Counted from the stretch's first letter, positions 34,352 through 43,629 are shown. The stretch is DNA of 64,000 bases from Prauserella alba (GCF_024171735.1 NZ_JAMTCH010000004.1:868001-932000), one strand, 5' to 3'. Program-made: numbers and translations. Notes: generated from the sequence alone by a model not told the origin.

Positions 34352-36102
34352 CAGCCTTCCTCGGCCAGGGGGTTCGGCACGGTGTGCAACCGCAGCTCGG
34401 TGTCGGGAAGCAGCCTGCGGCTCGTCAACTTCTCGACGTCGATGCAGGGTTTGGTCACGTCGAAGGTCGCGAAGCGCTCCGCCAGCTCGGGGAAACGCTG
34501 CCGGTAGGCTCCGATGCGCTCCCGCACGATCGCCCAGAACTCCCGCTCGTCGAACGCGTAGGCGTCGCCGAGGAAGATGCCGAGCTCGCCGATGTTGATG
34601 AAGAAGAACGCGTCGAGCACGAAGTCCGCGACCAGGCCGAGGTCGTCGGTCTCGACGAACGAGTTGCGGTTGCCGTGGTGCTCGGGGGTCGCTCGCAGCT
34701 CCGGGCACCGCCGGGGTTCGGCCAGTTCTGCGCGGGAGAACCGCACGCCGTCGTGGAAGTCCTTCAGTGCCACCCGGGTGGGCACCCCACCGGCGTGCAC
34801 CAGCACCATGTTCTGCGCATGTGATTCCACCGCGATCCCGTGCCGGCACAGCAGGTGGATCACCGGCAGGACGCTGACGTCCACGAGCTGCCGGAGCCAC
34901 TCGGCCAGGCCGAGCCGCCTGACCCACCGGTCGATCAACGGCGTGCCGTCCGCTTCGCAGGCGGTCAGCCCGTTGAACGGCACGGCCTGCTCGCCCGCCT
35001 CGAGCTGATCGTGCAGGTTCTCCCGCCAGATGCACGACAGTGTGCCCTCGGTGTCGCCGGAGACAATAGCGGTGTCGCCGGAGGCGGTGTCGGTGCTGAC
35101 GGCCGTCCCCATCACCTCCCCGAGCAGAATGAGCCGGCACTCCTCCCGCAGAAACGGATCGCCGTCAACCACTTCGCGCAGCCATCCGGAGATCCGCGGT
35201 GCGTTGGCCACGGTGTGCGGCGCGAGTTCCCGGCGCGTCGAGGTGTTGACGATGGACAGTGCGAGCTTGAGGTAAGGACGGCCGTCGCACGACAGTGTGC
35301 GGATCGACTGCTGTGGCAGGAACTGCTCAGGATCCTCGCCGAGCACCACGATGTCGCCGCACGCGAGCTGCTCGGCGAAAGCGCCCGAGACCACTTCGCG
35401 CCACTGCCACGGGTGCACCGGAAGATAGGTGTACTCCGCAGGGTCGGCGCGCCGCACGAACTCGTCGTAGGTCTCGCCGAGCTGATCACGCAGGTACGCC
35501 GACTCGGCCACGTCGGGCACGCTCGACACCTCGGCGATGCTCCGCCGCGCCGCCAGCCAGAGCGGGCGCACTCCTGGCGCGAACTCCGGCCCGAACGCCA
35601 CGTTGTCCTCGCTGTCGAAACCCATACGGGACTTGTAGGTCGGGTGATACCGGTGGCCGTCGGTGACGGCGCACTCGAGCCGGTCGTAGTCGGACTCGGC
35701 GAGCACGTCGCCTCGCTCGGCACGGGCCGCCTGCGCCAGCGCGTCGTTGAACTCGGTGCGCGCGAGCTCGCGGGCGAACCGTTCCAGGCAATCGGGGTCC
35801 GCCTTGATGACGTCACGCGTCTCGTGCAGGAATCGCAGTGCGGACTCGGCTTCCTCGGTGGCACCGGCGATGCGCAGCACGGGGTCGCGCCCGAGGCCCA
35901 CCCTGGCGAAGCCGTGCCGGCGGAACGCGGTGAACTCGTAGGACACCTCCTTTCCCGCCACCCGGTAGCGGCACGGCCCGATCTCCTCGAGATCGATGGC
36001 CTGCTCGTAGATCAGGGATTCCAGTAGTTGGCGCAACACCCTGCGCCGGACGGTGCCGAAGCCCGGTCCGGTCAGCGCGCGCTCGACGAACTCCACGGTC
36101 AC
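34351..36102 (-). CDS. sbnF: SbnF-like NRPS-independent siderophore synthetase (IucA/IucC)
   Basis: A 583-residue IucA/IucC synthetase. Visible family blocks are DGHRYHPTYKSRMGF (N-terminal nucleotide site), YLPVHPWQW, TSTRRELAPHTVANAPRIS in pieces and HLLCRHGIAVESHAQNMVLV with LKDFHDG (C-terminal FhuF-like acceptor domain). It adenylates a citrate carboxylate and joins it to an amine. GTG 36102 overlaps the upstream synthetase stop (GTGA). By order in the cluster it corresponds to SbnF. Confidence 0.9.
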   Translation of the reverse strand: MTVEFVERALTGPGFGTVRRRVLRQLLESLIYEQAIDLEEIGPCRYRVAGKEVSYEFTAFRRHGFARVGLGRDPVLRIAGATEEAESALRFLHETRDVIKADPDCLERFARELARTEFNDALAQAARAERGDVLAESDYDRLECAVTDGHRYHPTYKSRMGFDSEDNVAFGPEFAPGVRPLWLAARRSIAEVSSVPDVAESAYLRDQLGETYDEFVRRADPAEYTYLPVHPWQWREVVSGAFAEQLACGDIVVLGEDPEQFLPQQSIRTLSCDGRPYLKLALSIVNTSTRRELAPHTVANAPRISGWLREVVDGDPFLREECRLILLGEVMGTAVSTDTASGDTAIVSGDTEGTLSCIWRENLHDQLEAGEQAVPFNGLTACEADGTPLIDRWVRRLGLAEWLRQLVDVSVLPVIHLLCRHGIAVESHAQNMVLVHAGGVPTRVALKDFHDGVRFSRAELAEPRRCPELRATPEHHGNRNSFVETDDLGLVADFVLDAFFFINIGELGIFLGDAYAFDEREFWAIVRERIGAYRQRFPELAERFATFDVTKPCIDVEKLTSRRLLPDTELRLHTVPNPLAEEG

Positions 36103-37805
36103 GTCCTCACCTCGTGCAACGGGTTTCCCACCTCGACGTAGAGCGGCCGTTCCCCGCGTTCGAGGAACCGGCTCACCAGATTCGCCTTCGCCGGCAGTGT
36201 CGGCGAGGTCAGCAGATCGGCCGCGTAACGGCCCGGACAGTCATCGCGCAGGAAGCCGGCCAGCTGCGCCCAGAGCTCCTCCTCCCCCACACCTGTGTGC
36301 GTGCCCAGCACGTGGACGAGATGTCCGAAGTGGTTGGTCACCAGGTGGTAGCGCAGCCGGAGCCAGGCCTCGTCGTCGCTGTAGCGCAGCGGCGAGCCCG
36401 GCGCCACGTCGGCCCGGTCCGCGCTCGCGCTGGTGCCCTCCATGTCGCGCACCCAGAAGCGAGTCGGCCAGCCGTGATCGGTGTGCACCAGCGAGTTCTG
36501 CACGTGCGCCTCGAAGCTCACCCCGTCGGCGGTGAACGCGTGCAGCAGCGGTCGCAACGAGATCGACGCGTACTGGCGGAGCCACGCGGCCGGGCCGGCG
36601 CCCGATTCCCGCACCAGAGCGGCCAACGCGGGCTCCTCCCCGCCGCGTCCCGGCTCCAGCAGCCCGGCCACCACCCGGGGTGCCCACTCCGTGCCGGGGA
36701 ACGGGTTCTCGCGGAACAACACGGCCGTCTCCGCCGCGAGGTCACCCGCGACGTCCGGATCCAGCATGCGATACCCGGTCTCGACGAGCACGCCGAGTTC
36801 CGCCGGCCACCGGTGCCGGAGTCCCGCGATCAGCCGCCCGGCATCGGCCGCCCTGCGGACGTGCTCGACGGGGTTGTTCCGCACGAAGTTCGTGATCCGC
36901 ACATGCAGCGGCAGCTTCCAGGCGACCGCCGAGGCCGGATCGCACACGGTCCGCACCGACGACGTCGGGTACACCGTCGGCCCGAGCGGGCCCAACGCCG
37001 CGACGGCACCACGGTCGAGCAGCGGTTGCATCTCGGGCTGTTTGGCGAGGAAGTCGGCCTGCCACGGGTGCACCGGCAGCAGTGTCCTGTCCGGTGGTCC
37101 GTCCACACCGGACGGCAGCCATCGGGCCGGCACGACGTGATCCGAGCGCACGAGCGCGGGATCGGCCGCGAAGTAGTGCAGCGCGAACTCGCCGCCCAGC
37201 TCGGGTGCGTAGCGGCGCAGGTCCTGGTCGTCGAAGCCTTCCGTGCTTTTCGGAGTCGGGTGGAACGGATGCCCGCGCAGCAGCGACTGCTCCGCACGCC
37301 GAGTGGTTTCGCGGGCACGGAGTCCTGCGAACTCGGAGTCACCGACCTCGACGCCTCCGGCGCCGGCATCTCCGGCATTCGGAGCAGCGGCGTTCGAAGC
37401 ACCGGCGTCGGCATCACCGGTCGCGGGTTCTCGGGTGGCACCGGCACCCGCACCGGCCGGTTCCTCGCGGGCGAGGAACAGCGCGATGTGCCCGGTGCTG
37501 TTGGCGATCTGCCGCGCCAGCTCATCCCGGTTCTCCGCGCCGCCGTACCGGGCCACCAGCTCGTCGAGCAGGATGTCGACGAGGTGATCGTGGCCGAGCA
37601 CGCCGGAACCACCGTCGAGGCGTATCGCCTGGGTGGGCACGTGGTGGCCGAACGGCGAGACGTGCGCGAGCTCGATCGTGAGCGTGTCGTCGATCGACGA
37701 CAGCGGTACGCGCACCATCGGCCCGCGCACCTCGTGCCCGATCTCGCGGAGGAAGGCGTTGACCAGTCGCTGCCGGGTGGCCGCCTGCGCGCAGGCATCA
37801 GACAT
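36099..37805 (-). CDS. sbnE: SbnE-like NRPS-independent siderophore synthetase (IucA/IucC)
   Basis: A 568-residue synthetase with RGHPFHPTPKSTEGF, LLPVHPWQADFL, SSVRTVCDP, KLPLHVRITNFVRN and FEAHVQNSLVH. It is the second of three paralogues; by position it equals SbnE, which attaches the first diaminopropionate to citrate. GAGGAG precedes ATG 37805. An Ala/Gly/Asp-rich, low-complexity stretch (about residues 115-155) is inserted before the ATP-binding block and is absent from the two sister proteins. The 3' end overlaps the next synthetase by 4 bp. Confidence 0.9.
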   Translation of the reverse strand: MSDACAQAATRQRLVNAFLREIGHEVRGPMVRVPLSSIDDTLTIELAHVSPFGHHVPTQAIRLDGGSGVLGHDHLVDILLDELVARYGGAENRDELARQIANSTGHIALFLAREEPAGAGAGATREPATGDADAGASNAAAPNAGDAGAGGVEVGDSEFAGLRARETTRRAEQSLLRGHPFHPTPKSTEGFDDQDLRRYAPELGGEFALHYFAADPALVRSDHVVPARWLPSGVDGPPDRTLLPVHPWQADFLAKQPEMQPLLDRGAVAALGPLGPTVYPTSSVRTVCDPASAVAWKLPLHVRITNFVRNNPVEHVRRAADAGRLIAGLRHRWPAELGVLVETGYRMLDPDVAGDLAAETAVLFRENPFPGTEWAPRVVAGLLEPGRGGEEPALAALVRESGAGPAAWLRQYASISLRPLLHAFTADGVSFEAHVQNSLVHTDHGWPTRFWVRDMEGTSASADRADVAPGSPLRYSDDEAWLRLRYHLVTNHFGHLVHVLGTHTGVGEEELWAQLAGFLRDDCPGRYAADLLTSPTLPAKANLVSRFLERGERPLYVEVGNPLHEVRT

Positions 37806-39081
37806 GTGCACTCCTCGGTTCGGGGCGGGCGGTGGTCGTCGGATCGTGGCCGTCGCGCTGCACGGCACTGCGCACCGCCAGCAGGGCGGCGATGCCCAGC
37901 ACGAGGCCGATGACGCCGAAGGCGCCCACCGGCGGAAGCGTGACCGCGATGGCCGCCCCGAACAACGGTCCGACGACCTGACCGAGGTCGAGCACCCCGG
38001 TGGAGAAGCCGAACGCCGTGCCGGAGAGCCGCTGCCGCACCCGCCCACTCGCCACGTGCAGCACCGACTGCAGGAATGCGGCGAAGCAGAACCCCTGCAC
38101 CAGGCGCAACGGGATCAACAGCTCCACAGAGGTCACCGCGGCCTGCAGGGCGGTCGCGACGGCGCAGCACGCAGCGGCGATCGCGAACCCGCGCTGGGCG
38201 GGGGCGCGGTCGTTGTAGCGGCCCCACCACGGGCCTCCCGCCCACGAGGCAGCCCAGGTCGTCGCCTGCAGCATGCCGACCCACACCGCCGCGTCGGCGA
38301 TGGAGCCGGTGATGCGGTGTACCTGCGGCGCGAAAACCACGACGAGCGCATAGATCGCGGCTTGTCCCGCCAGCCCCGCGAGCAGCACATTGCGGGTGTC
38401 GGCGCGGCTCACCAGGATTCCCGCGGCCTCCCGCAACGGGGCGGCGCGCAGCGGGGCGCCCTCCGAGGCTGTCGCCGTGCGTCCGGCCCCGGGCTCCCGC
38501 TCGGTGTCGGGTTCGGGTTCGGGTTCGGTGAGCAGCCACCCGGCGGCCACACTCGAGCACGCGAGCAGTGCCGCGACGGTCACGAAGATCGGCCCGAATC
38601 CCCACGTACCGGCCAGCACACCACCCGCGAGCGGCCCCAGCAGAGCACCGGCCGCGGTCGCGCCGAACAGGCCGCCGAGGGCGCGGCCCCGCCGGTGCCC
38701 GGTGGCCAGCGTGCCGGCGAAGGCGGCGGTCGCACTCACCACGCCGCCGCACGCGCCCTGCAGCAGGCGGAACGCGACGAAGGCAGCGGGCGTGCTCGCC
38801 GTCGCCATGAGTACCAGCGAGATCGCGAGCCCCGCGTGCGCACGCACCACCATGGCCTTGCGCCCGTAGCGGTCTCCCACCGCGCCCCACAGCGGACCGG
38901 TGAGCATCTGCGTCACCGCGGGGGCCGCCAGCGCGATCCCGGTCCACAGTGCGATGTCCCCCGGCGGCGTGCCGAGACTGGCCAGGTAGAACGGCAGCAG
39001 CGGAACGACGACCGTCAGTCCCGCCGTCGCCGCGAACTGGCCGAGCCAGAGCACCGCGAACATCCGTTTCGGCTGCGTCAT
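37798..39081 (-). CDS. sbnD: SbnD-like MFS siderophore exporter
   Basis: A 427-residue major facilitator with 12 predicted helices. The loop 2-3 motif is GAVGDRYGRKAMV and a second-half relative GGPWWGRYNDRAP is present. A short acidic EPEPEP-rich loop joins the two halves. It overlaps the sbnE-like gene by 8 bp and lies 10 bp after the sbnC-like gene. Cluster position matches SbnD, which secretes staphyloferrin B. Confidence 0.88.
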   Translation of the reverse strand: MTQPKRMFAVLWLGQFAATAGLTVVVPLLPFYLASLGTPPGDIALWTGIALAAPAVTQMLTGPLWGAVGDRYGRKAMVVRAHAGLAISLVLMATASTPAAFVAFRLLQGACGGVVSATAAFAGTLATGHRRGRALGGLFGATAAGALLGPLAGGVLAGTWGFGPIFVTVAALLACSSVAAGWLLTEPEPEPDTEREPGAGRTATASEGAPLRAAPLREAAGILVSRADTRNVLLAGLAGQAAIYALVVVFAPQVHRITGSIADAAVWVGMLQATTWAASWAGGPWWGRYNDRAPAQRGFAIAAACCAVATALQAAVTSVELLIPLRLVQGFCFAAFLQSVLHVASGRVRQRLSGTAFGFSTGVLDLGQVVGPLFGAAIAVTLPPVGAFGVIGLVLGIAALLAVRSAVQRDGHDPTTTARPEPRSAHV

Positions 39082-39091
39082 CACCGCACCG

Positions 39092-40789
39092 TCATTCCCG
39101 CACCCCGGCCAGCGGGTTCGGCACCGTTCCGGTGCCGGCCGGCATGGAGACACCGCTCGACGCCCCTCGCTCCAGCAGTGGGCCGAGTACGGTGCGGCTC
39201 GGCCAGGTGGGGGCATGCAGCAGGCAGTCGGCAAGCGTGTCACCGAACCGGTCCGGCAACTCCATCCGGTCGAGGCACGCGACGATCTCCCGCCGCAGTT
39301 GCGTCCACAGTGCACGCTCGTCGAGCGAGAAGTGGCGGCACAACGCGTCGGCGATGCCGTAGAGGTTCACCTGGAGTCCGAGCGTCTGGAAGTAGCCGAT
39401 CAGCTGCTCGGCGGTGTCGAGCCGCAGCGACTGCCGCGCGCCCGGTTTGATGGCGTAGGCCGGTTCGGCCAGTCCGGCCGCGGCCATCCGTTCCGGCACG
39501 TACCGCAGCGTGTCGTGGTCCCGCAGGACGAATCCGGGTACCTCCCCGCCGTCGAAGACGGTCACCACGTTCTGCCCGTGCAGCTCGGGAAGCACGCCGT
39601 GGCGCAGGAAACCCAGTCCGAGCTCGCAGAACCCGCGCGCAAGCCGGGCGAAGAACCGCACCGGATCACCATCCGGCACGAGGACCGGTGCCAGCGTGCG
39701 CCACTCGTGCGCGGCGAGGGCCGCCATCGGCACGGCGAGGGCCTCCCCCAGCTCCGGGTACGTCCGTACCTGTGCGGCGAGCTGCCCCGGCCGGTCGGCG
39801 AACTCGTCGCCGTCGGACCAGCCGCACCAGATGCCCTCGTCACACAGCCGTACGCGCGCCCGGAGGACCGGATCGCGGTCGACGGCGGCGCGCATGGTGC
39901 GCTGGGCACTGTCGCCGTTGGCGAGGTAGCGGGGTGGCAACAGCCGCGCCGCGCCGAGCGTGGCCACGCCCAGCGGAAGCTTGAGGTGACGAGGCCCCGG
40001 CGGCGACGTCGTCAGGGTGCGCAGGGACGCCGTCGGGTGGAAGCGCCCGAGGTCGCGCATCACGGGCACGATCGCGCCGGTGGCGAGTTCGTCGGCGAAC
40101 TCGCGGCCGAGCACGTTCTCGTACTGCCAGGGGTGGACCGGCAGGATCGTGTACCTCGTGGTGTCCACCCCGGCGAGCGCGGCGGTCTCCTGCAGCCGTG
40201 GCAACTCGTCGCCCTGCAGAACCAGCGCGGCGAGGTCCGTCGACCGTGGGTCACCGCCGGTGCGGACGAACCGGGTGTCCACCGCGACCCAGTCCAGGCC
40301 GAGCGCGGCCTGCCTCGCCGTGCCGTACCGCGCGAGCTCGGCCGCCTGCCACCCCGCCGCTGCGCGCGCCGTGGGATGGAACGGGCGGTTTCTCGTCGCG
40401 GCCATGCGTTCCCCCTCCAACAGGTCGACGGTCTCCCCGTGACACCGCGCCGCGAGTACCGTCGCCGCGTGCTCCACCGCGGTCGCGACGTCCCCGGAAA
40501 CGCCGCCGACCTGGGCCGCGTGCGGTGCGACCAGTCGCACCAGCTCGTCCGGGCTCACGGGCCCGCCGTTGTGGCGGGCGGGCCCGCGGTCGAGGCGATA
40601 CCGCTGCAGACCGCCGCCGTCGCGGACGGCGACGGTCACCTCGCCGTCCGCGACCGGGACGGCCAGGGTTCCGTCGGCACGCGCACCGGCCTCGCCGAAA
40701 CCCGCCACGTTCTCCTGGATGAGGGCGTCCACGAGGTCACGCAGCACCAGTTCGGCCGCCCCGCCATCGACCTCCGAGAGCATCGCCAT
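39092..40789 (-). CDS. sbnC: SbnC-like NRPS-independent siderophore synthetase (IucA/IucC)
   Basis: A 565-residue IucA/IucC protein with NRPFHPTARAAAGW, ILPVHPWQYENVL, PTASLRTLTT, HLKLPLGVATLGAARLLP in pieces, HGVLPELHGQNVVTVF and VLRDHDTLRY. In staphyloferrin B assembly SbnC joins the intermediate to alpha-ketoglutarate (type B specificity). It follows sbnB by 6 bp. ATG 40789 is chosen over an adjoining GTG 40792; neither has a good ribosome site, so translation is probably coupled. Confidence 0.88.
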   Translation of the reverse strand: MAMLSEVDGGAAELVLRDLVDALIQENVAGFGEAGARADGTLAVPVADGEVTVAVRDGGGLQRYRLDRGPARHNGGPVSPDELVRLVAPHAAQVGGVSGDVATAVEHAATVLAARCHGETVDLLEGERMAATRNRPFHPTARAAAGWQAAELARYGTARQAALGLDWVAVDTRFVRTGGDPRSTDLAALVLQGDELPRLQETAALAGVDTTRYTILPVHPWQYENVLGREFADELATGAIVPVMRDLGRFHPTASLRTLTTSPPGPRHLKLPLGVATLGAARLLPPRYLANGDSAQRTMRAAVDRDPVLRARVRLCDEGIWCGWSDGDEFADRPGQLAAQVRTYPELGEALAVPMAALAAHEWRTLAPVLVPDGDPVRFFARLARGFCELGLGFLRHGVLPELHGQNVVTVFDGGEVPGFVLRDHDTLRYVPERMAAAGLAEPAYAIKPGARQSLRLDTAEQLIGYFQTLGLQVNLYGIADALCRHFSLDERALWTQLRREIVACLDRMELPDRFGDTLADCLLHAPTWPSRTVLGPLLERGASSGVSMPAGTGTVPNPLAGVRE

Positions 40790-40795
40790 CACCGA

Positions 40796-41827
40796 TCAGT
40801 GCAGGTCGAGCCACGTGCCGGTGCCCGACTCGGTGGCCCTCCGGTAGACCTCGCCGGCACAGGCGATGTCCTCGACAGCCATTCCCATGGGGTTCAGCAC
40901 GATGATCTCGTCGTCGTTGTCCCTGCCGGGGCGATCACCCGTGAGGATCTCGCCGAGTTCGGCGTGCAGCTGCTCGCGGGAGAACGAGCCCTCCAGCACC
41001 AGCCGATTGATGATCTTCTTCTCGCGGTTGCTCTGCTCCCAGTCGTCCACGACGACCTTGTCCGCGCCCAGGAACACGTCCTTGTGGACGTCCATGATGG
41101 ACACATTGCACAGCAGCGCTCCCCGTTTGAGCCAGGAAAACGTGATGTAGGGCTGGTCGGTGACCGTGCACGGCACGACGAGATCGCCCTGGCCGACCGC
41201 GTCCTCGGCGGTGTCGGCCACGACCGCCTTCACGTTCGGGTGGTCCCGGGTGATCCGGTCGGCCAGCCCGCAGGCCGCGTCCGCGTTGACGTCGTAGAGG
41301 TGCACGGTCGTGATGTGGTCGAACTGCTGCAGCAGCGCCGTGACCTGGGTGCTGCCGATGAGCCCGCAGCCGACCAGTGCGACGTCGGTGAATCCGCTCA
41401 CCGCGAGGTGCCGCGCGGCCAGGCAGGTGACGCCCGCGGTGCGCCAGGCACTGATCAGGCTGCCTTCCATGACGGCGACCGGGTATTTCGTCGCCGGGTC
41501 GTTGAGCACGATCAGTGCGCTGGCACGCTCTCGGCCTGCGCGCGTGGGGTTGTCGTGCTTGCTGCCGATCCATTTGATCCCGGACAGGCCGGGATCACCG
41601 ACGTGTGCGGGCATCGCGATGATGCGGTCCGCGATGTGCCCGTCGGGTCCATCGGTGCGCAGATACGGCTTGAGCGGCTGCACGGTGTCGCCGTTCGCAT
41701 GAGCGACGAGCCCTTCGTGCAACGCGCCGACGTACAGGTCGGAGTGGTCGCCACCGACGGCGGCGACATCGGATCGGGACAGGTACAGCATCCGGACGGC
41801 GTCGTCTGCCACCGGTTCCTCCTTCAC
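40796..41827 (-). CDS. sbnB: SbnB-like N-(1-amino-1-carboxyl-2-ethyl)-glutamate dehydrogenase
   Basis: A 343-residue ornithine cyclodeaminase/mu-crystallin family protein. NAD binding is shown by VALVGCGLIGSTQV (about residues 145-158), with family blocks GIKWIGSKHDN and NPTRAGRERASALIVLND in pieces. SbnB oxidatively cleaves the SbnA product to L-2,3-diaminopropionate and alpha-ketoglutarate, both building blocks of staphyloferrin B. It overlaps the sbnA-like gene by 4 bp, as expected for a two-enzyme diaminopropionate module. Confidence 0.92.
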   Translation of the reverse strand: MKEEPVADDAVRMLYLSRSDVAAVGGDHSDLYVGALHEGLVAHANGDTVQPLKPYLRTDGPDGHIADRIIAMPAHVGDPGLSGIKWIGSKHDNPTRAGRERASALIVLNDPATKYPVAVMEGSLISAWRTAGVTCLAARHLAVSGFTDVALVGCGLIGSTQVTALLQQFDHITTVHLYDVNADAACGLADRITRDHPNVKAVVADTAEDAVGQGDLVVPCTVTDQPYITFSWLKRGALLCNVSIMDVHKDVFLGADKVVVDDWEQSNREKKIINRLVLEGSFSREQLHAELGEILTGDRPGRDNDDEIIVLNPMGMAVEDIACAGEVYRRATESGTGTWLDLH

Positions 41828-42831
41828 GCTGGGTGCTCCGTACGGCGCCGGCGGGCGCCGGTGAGCCAGTTGTCGTCGTAGACGAGATCGAGGTACCGGT
41901 CACCGCGGTCGGGGAACACCGCGACGATCCGGCTGGGATGGTCGAGCCGTGGCAGCGTCCGCTGGATCGCGGCGACCACCGCGCCCGTGGAGCCGCCCGC
42001 GAAAACCCCTTCCGTGGCAAGGAGTTGCCTGCATCCGGTCGCCGCGGTGACGTCGTCGACGTAGACCACCTCGTCGATCTCCTCCGGCCTGCACAGCTCG
42101 GGCACGCGGCTGGACCCGATTCCCGGGATGTCCCGCGGGCCGGGAGCGCCGCCGAAGATCACGGAGCCGACCGAGTCGACCGCGATCACCCGCATGTCGG
42201 GGAACTCCTCGCGGAGCCTGCGCGAGCATCCGAGGATGCTGCCGGTCGTGCTGACCGCGGCGAAGAGGTAGTCCGGCGGGCGGACCAGCTGCTCGGCCAG
42301 TTCCGCGCCCGTGCCGTGATAGTGCGCCTGCCAGTTCCGGTCGTTGGCGTACTGGTTGATCCACACGGCGTCGGGGTCCGCGGTGAGCAGTTCGTTCACC
42401 CTGCGGATGCGGGAGTGCAGATAACCTCCCGCATCGTCGACGTCGTCGACCATCTCCACATCGGTGCCGAGGCTGCGCAGCAACGCCAGGTTGGCCGTCG
42501 TCGTCTTGGGGTCGAGCACGCACGTGAACCGCAGGCCCCGCACCCGGGCGGCCATCGCCAGCGCGATGCCGAAGTTGCCCGAGCTGCTCTCGACCAGTCT
42601 GCAGCCCGGGGTGATCGATCCGTCGCGCAGACCGGAGTCGACGATGTACCGGGCCGAGCGGTCCTTCATGCTCCCGCCCGGATTCATCAACTCCAACTTC
42701 GCGAGGACGTCGACGTCCGGCTGTGAGAACAGCCGGTTCAGTGCGACGACCGGGGTGTTGCCGACGCAGTCGAAAACGGACTCGGCAATCGACTCGTCGG
42801 GCTCGGCAACAGTGTCGGCGGCAGTAGCCAC
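41824..42831 (-). CDS. sbnA: SbnA-like N-(2-amino-2-carboxyethyl)-L-glutamate synthase
   Basis: A 335-residue fold-type II PLP enzyme of the cysteine synthase group. The PLP Lys lies in NPGGSMKDRSA and the substrate loop is ESSSGNFG; VSTTGSILGCSRRL is the PLP-phosphate loop. Paired with SbnB it condenses O-phospho-L-serine with glutamate for diaminopropionate synthesis. It opens the eight-gene operon. An IdeR-type iron box at 42884-42902 lies 53 bp before its ATG. Confidence 0.92.
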   Translation of the reverse strand: MATAADTVAEPDESIAESVFDCVGNTPVVALNRLFSQPDVDVLAKLELMNPGGSMKDRSARYIVDSGLRDGSITPGCRLVESSSGNFGIALAMAARVRGLRFTCVLDPKTTTANLALLRSLGTDVEMVDDVDDAGGYLHSRIRRVNELLTADPDAVWINQYANDRNWQAHYHGTGAELAEQLVRPPDYLFAAVSTTGSILGCSRRLREEFPDMRVIAVDSVGSVIFGGAPGPRDIPGIGSSRVPELCRPEEIDEVVYVDDVTAATGCRQLLATEGVFAGGSTGAVVAAIQRTLPRLDHPSRIVAVFPDRGDRYLDLVYDDNWLTGARRRRTEHPA

Positions 42832-42883
42832 GTTTCTCCCTTGCTAGAGCGGCCGGAACGGGCGGTGTCGACGCCCTGGCACG

Positions 42884-42902
42884 TTAGCAAAGGCTAGCCT
42901 TA
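42884..42902. promoter_or_regulatory. IdeR/DtxR iron box controlling the siderophore operon
   Basis: TTAGCAAAGGCTAGCCTTA agrees with the IdeR consensus TTAGGTTAGGCTAACCTAA at most positions, including the central AGGCTA and CCT. It sits upstream of the sbnA-like gene, so the operon should be repressed when iron is plentiful. Confidence 0.8.
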
Positions 42903-43101
42903 CTTAAATAGCCAAGCCGGGTGAGTAGCCTCACCGTGCGAGTGGTCTTGACATCACGGAGCGCGAGGACGGGACTCCCGGCCGGCAGGCAGGAAGTCCT
43001 GGTACGGCCTGTGGCGCCGGTGATGACCAGCCGTACTCGATCGAAGAGGGACGAGCGGCCGACGTCACGGAATCACTCGCCGGCCCACGCTCGCCGCCGA
43101 G

Positions 43102-43629
43102 TCAGTCCCGGATCGGCTCCCCCTCCGGTGTGAGGACCCACCAGACGTCTCCGACGCCTTGCCCGCTCAGGTCGCCGGGCGCCTGGTCGCCTGCGTAGTA
43201 GTACAGCGGCCATCCGTTGAGGGTGAGCTGGGACCGGCCGTCGACGCCGGTGATGGTGCCGACCTCGCCGCTGACACCGTCGACGTCGGGCGTCTCACCG
43301 CCCGGGACCGAGGGCCAGTTCTGCGCACACTGCCCCTCGCAGGTCGACGTTCCCGAACCGCGGTCGTCGCTGTCGAACTGATAGAGAACCATGCCGTCGT
43401 CGTCGACGACGATCGTGCCGAGCCGGGTGTCGGCGGTTCGCAGCCCCGGCGCTTCGCCGGAGGCTCCACCGCCGGAATCTCCGTCGCCGGTGGCCGGGGG
43501 TGCTCCGTAGCCTCCGTTGCCGCTGTCACCGCCGTCCGATGAGGATCCCCCGTCGCCCGCACCGCATGCGGTCAACGTGAGCAGGAGGAGTGGCACCGCC
43601 ACGGCCTTGAGGGTGTGTCCGGTTTTCAT
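43102..43629 (-). CDS. Lipoprotein of the COG4315 type (Yx(F/W/Y)xxD repeats)
   Basis: A 175-residue protein with a lipobox (LTLTACGAG, Cys22), then a Gly/Ser/Asp-rich linker to about residue 60, then a domain with the family motifs VLYQFDSD and LYYYAGD plus CEGQCAQNWP and the terminal DVWWVLTPEG. Such lipoproteins are widespread in actinobacteria, commonly beside ECF sigma/anti-sigma genes; their function is not firmly known. AGGAAGG precedes ATG 43629. A candidate SigL promoter (TGAACC, 16 bp, CGTGTT) lies at 43686-43713, linking it to the sigma factor gene upstream. Confidence 0.85.
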   Translation of the reverse strand: MKTGHTLKAVAVPLLLLTLTACGAGDGGSSSDGGDSGNGGYGAPPATGDGDSGGGASGEAPGLRTADTRLGTIVVDDDGMVLYQFDSDDRGSGTSTCEGQCAQNWPSVPGGETPDVDGVSGEVGTITGVDGRSQLTLNGWPLYYYAGDQAPGDLSGQGVGDVWWVLTPEGEPIRD

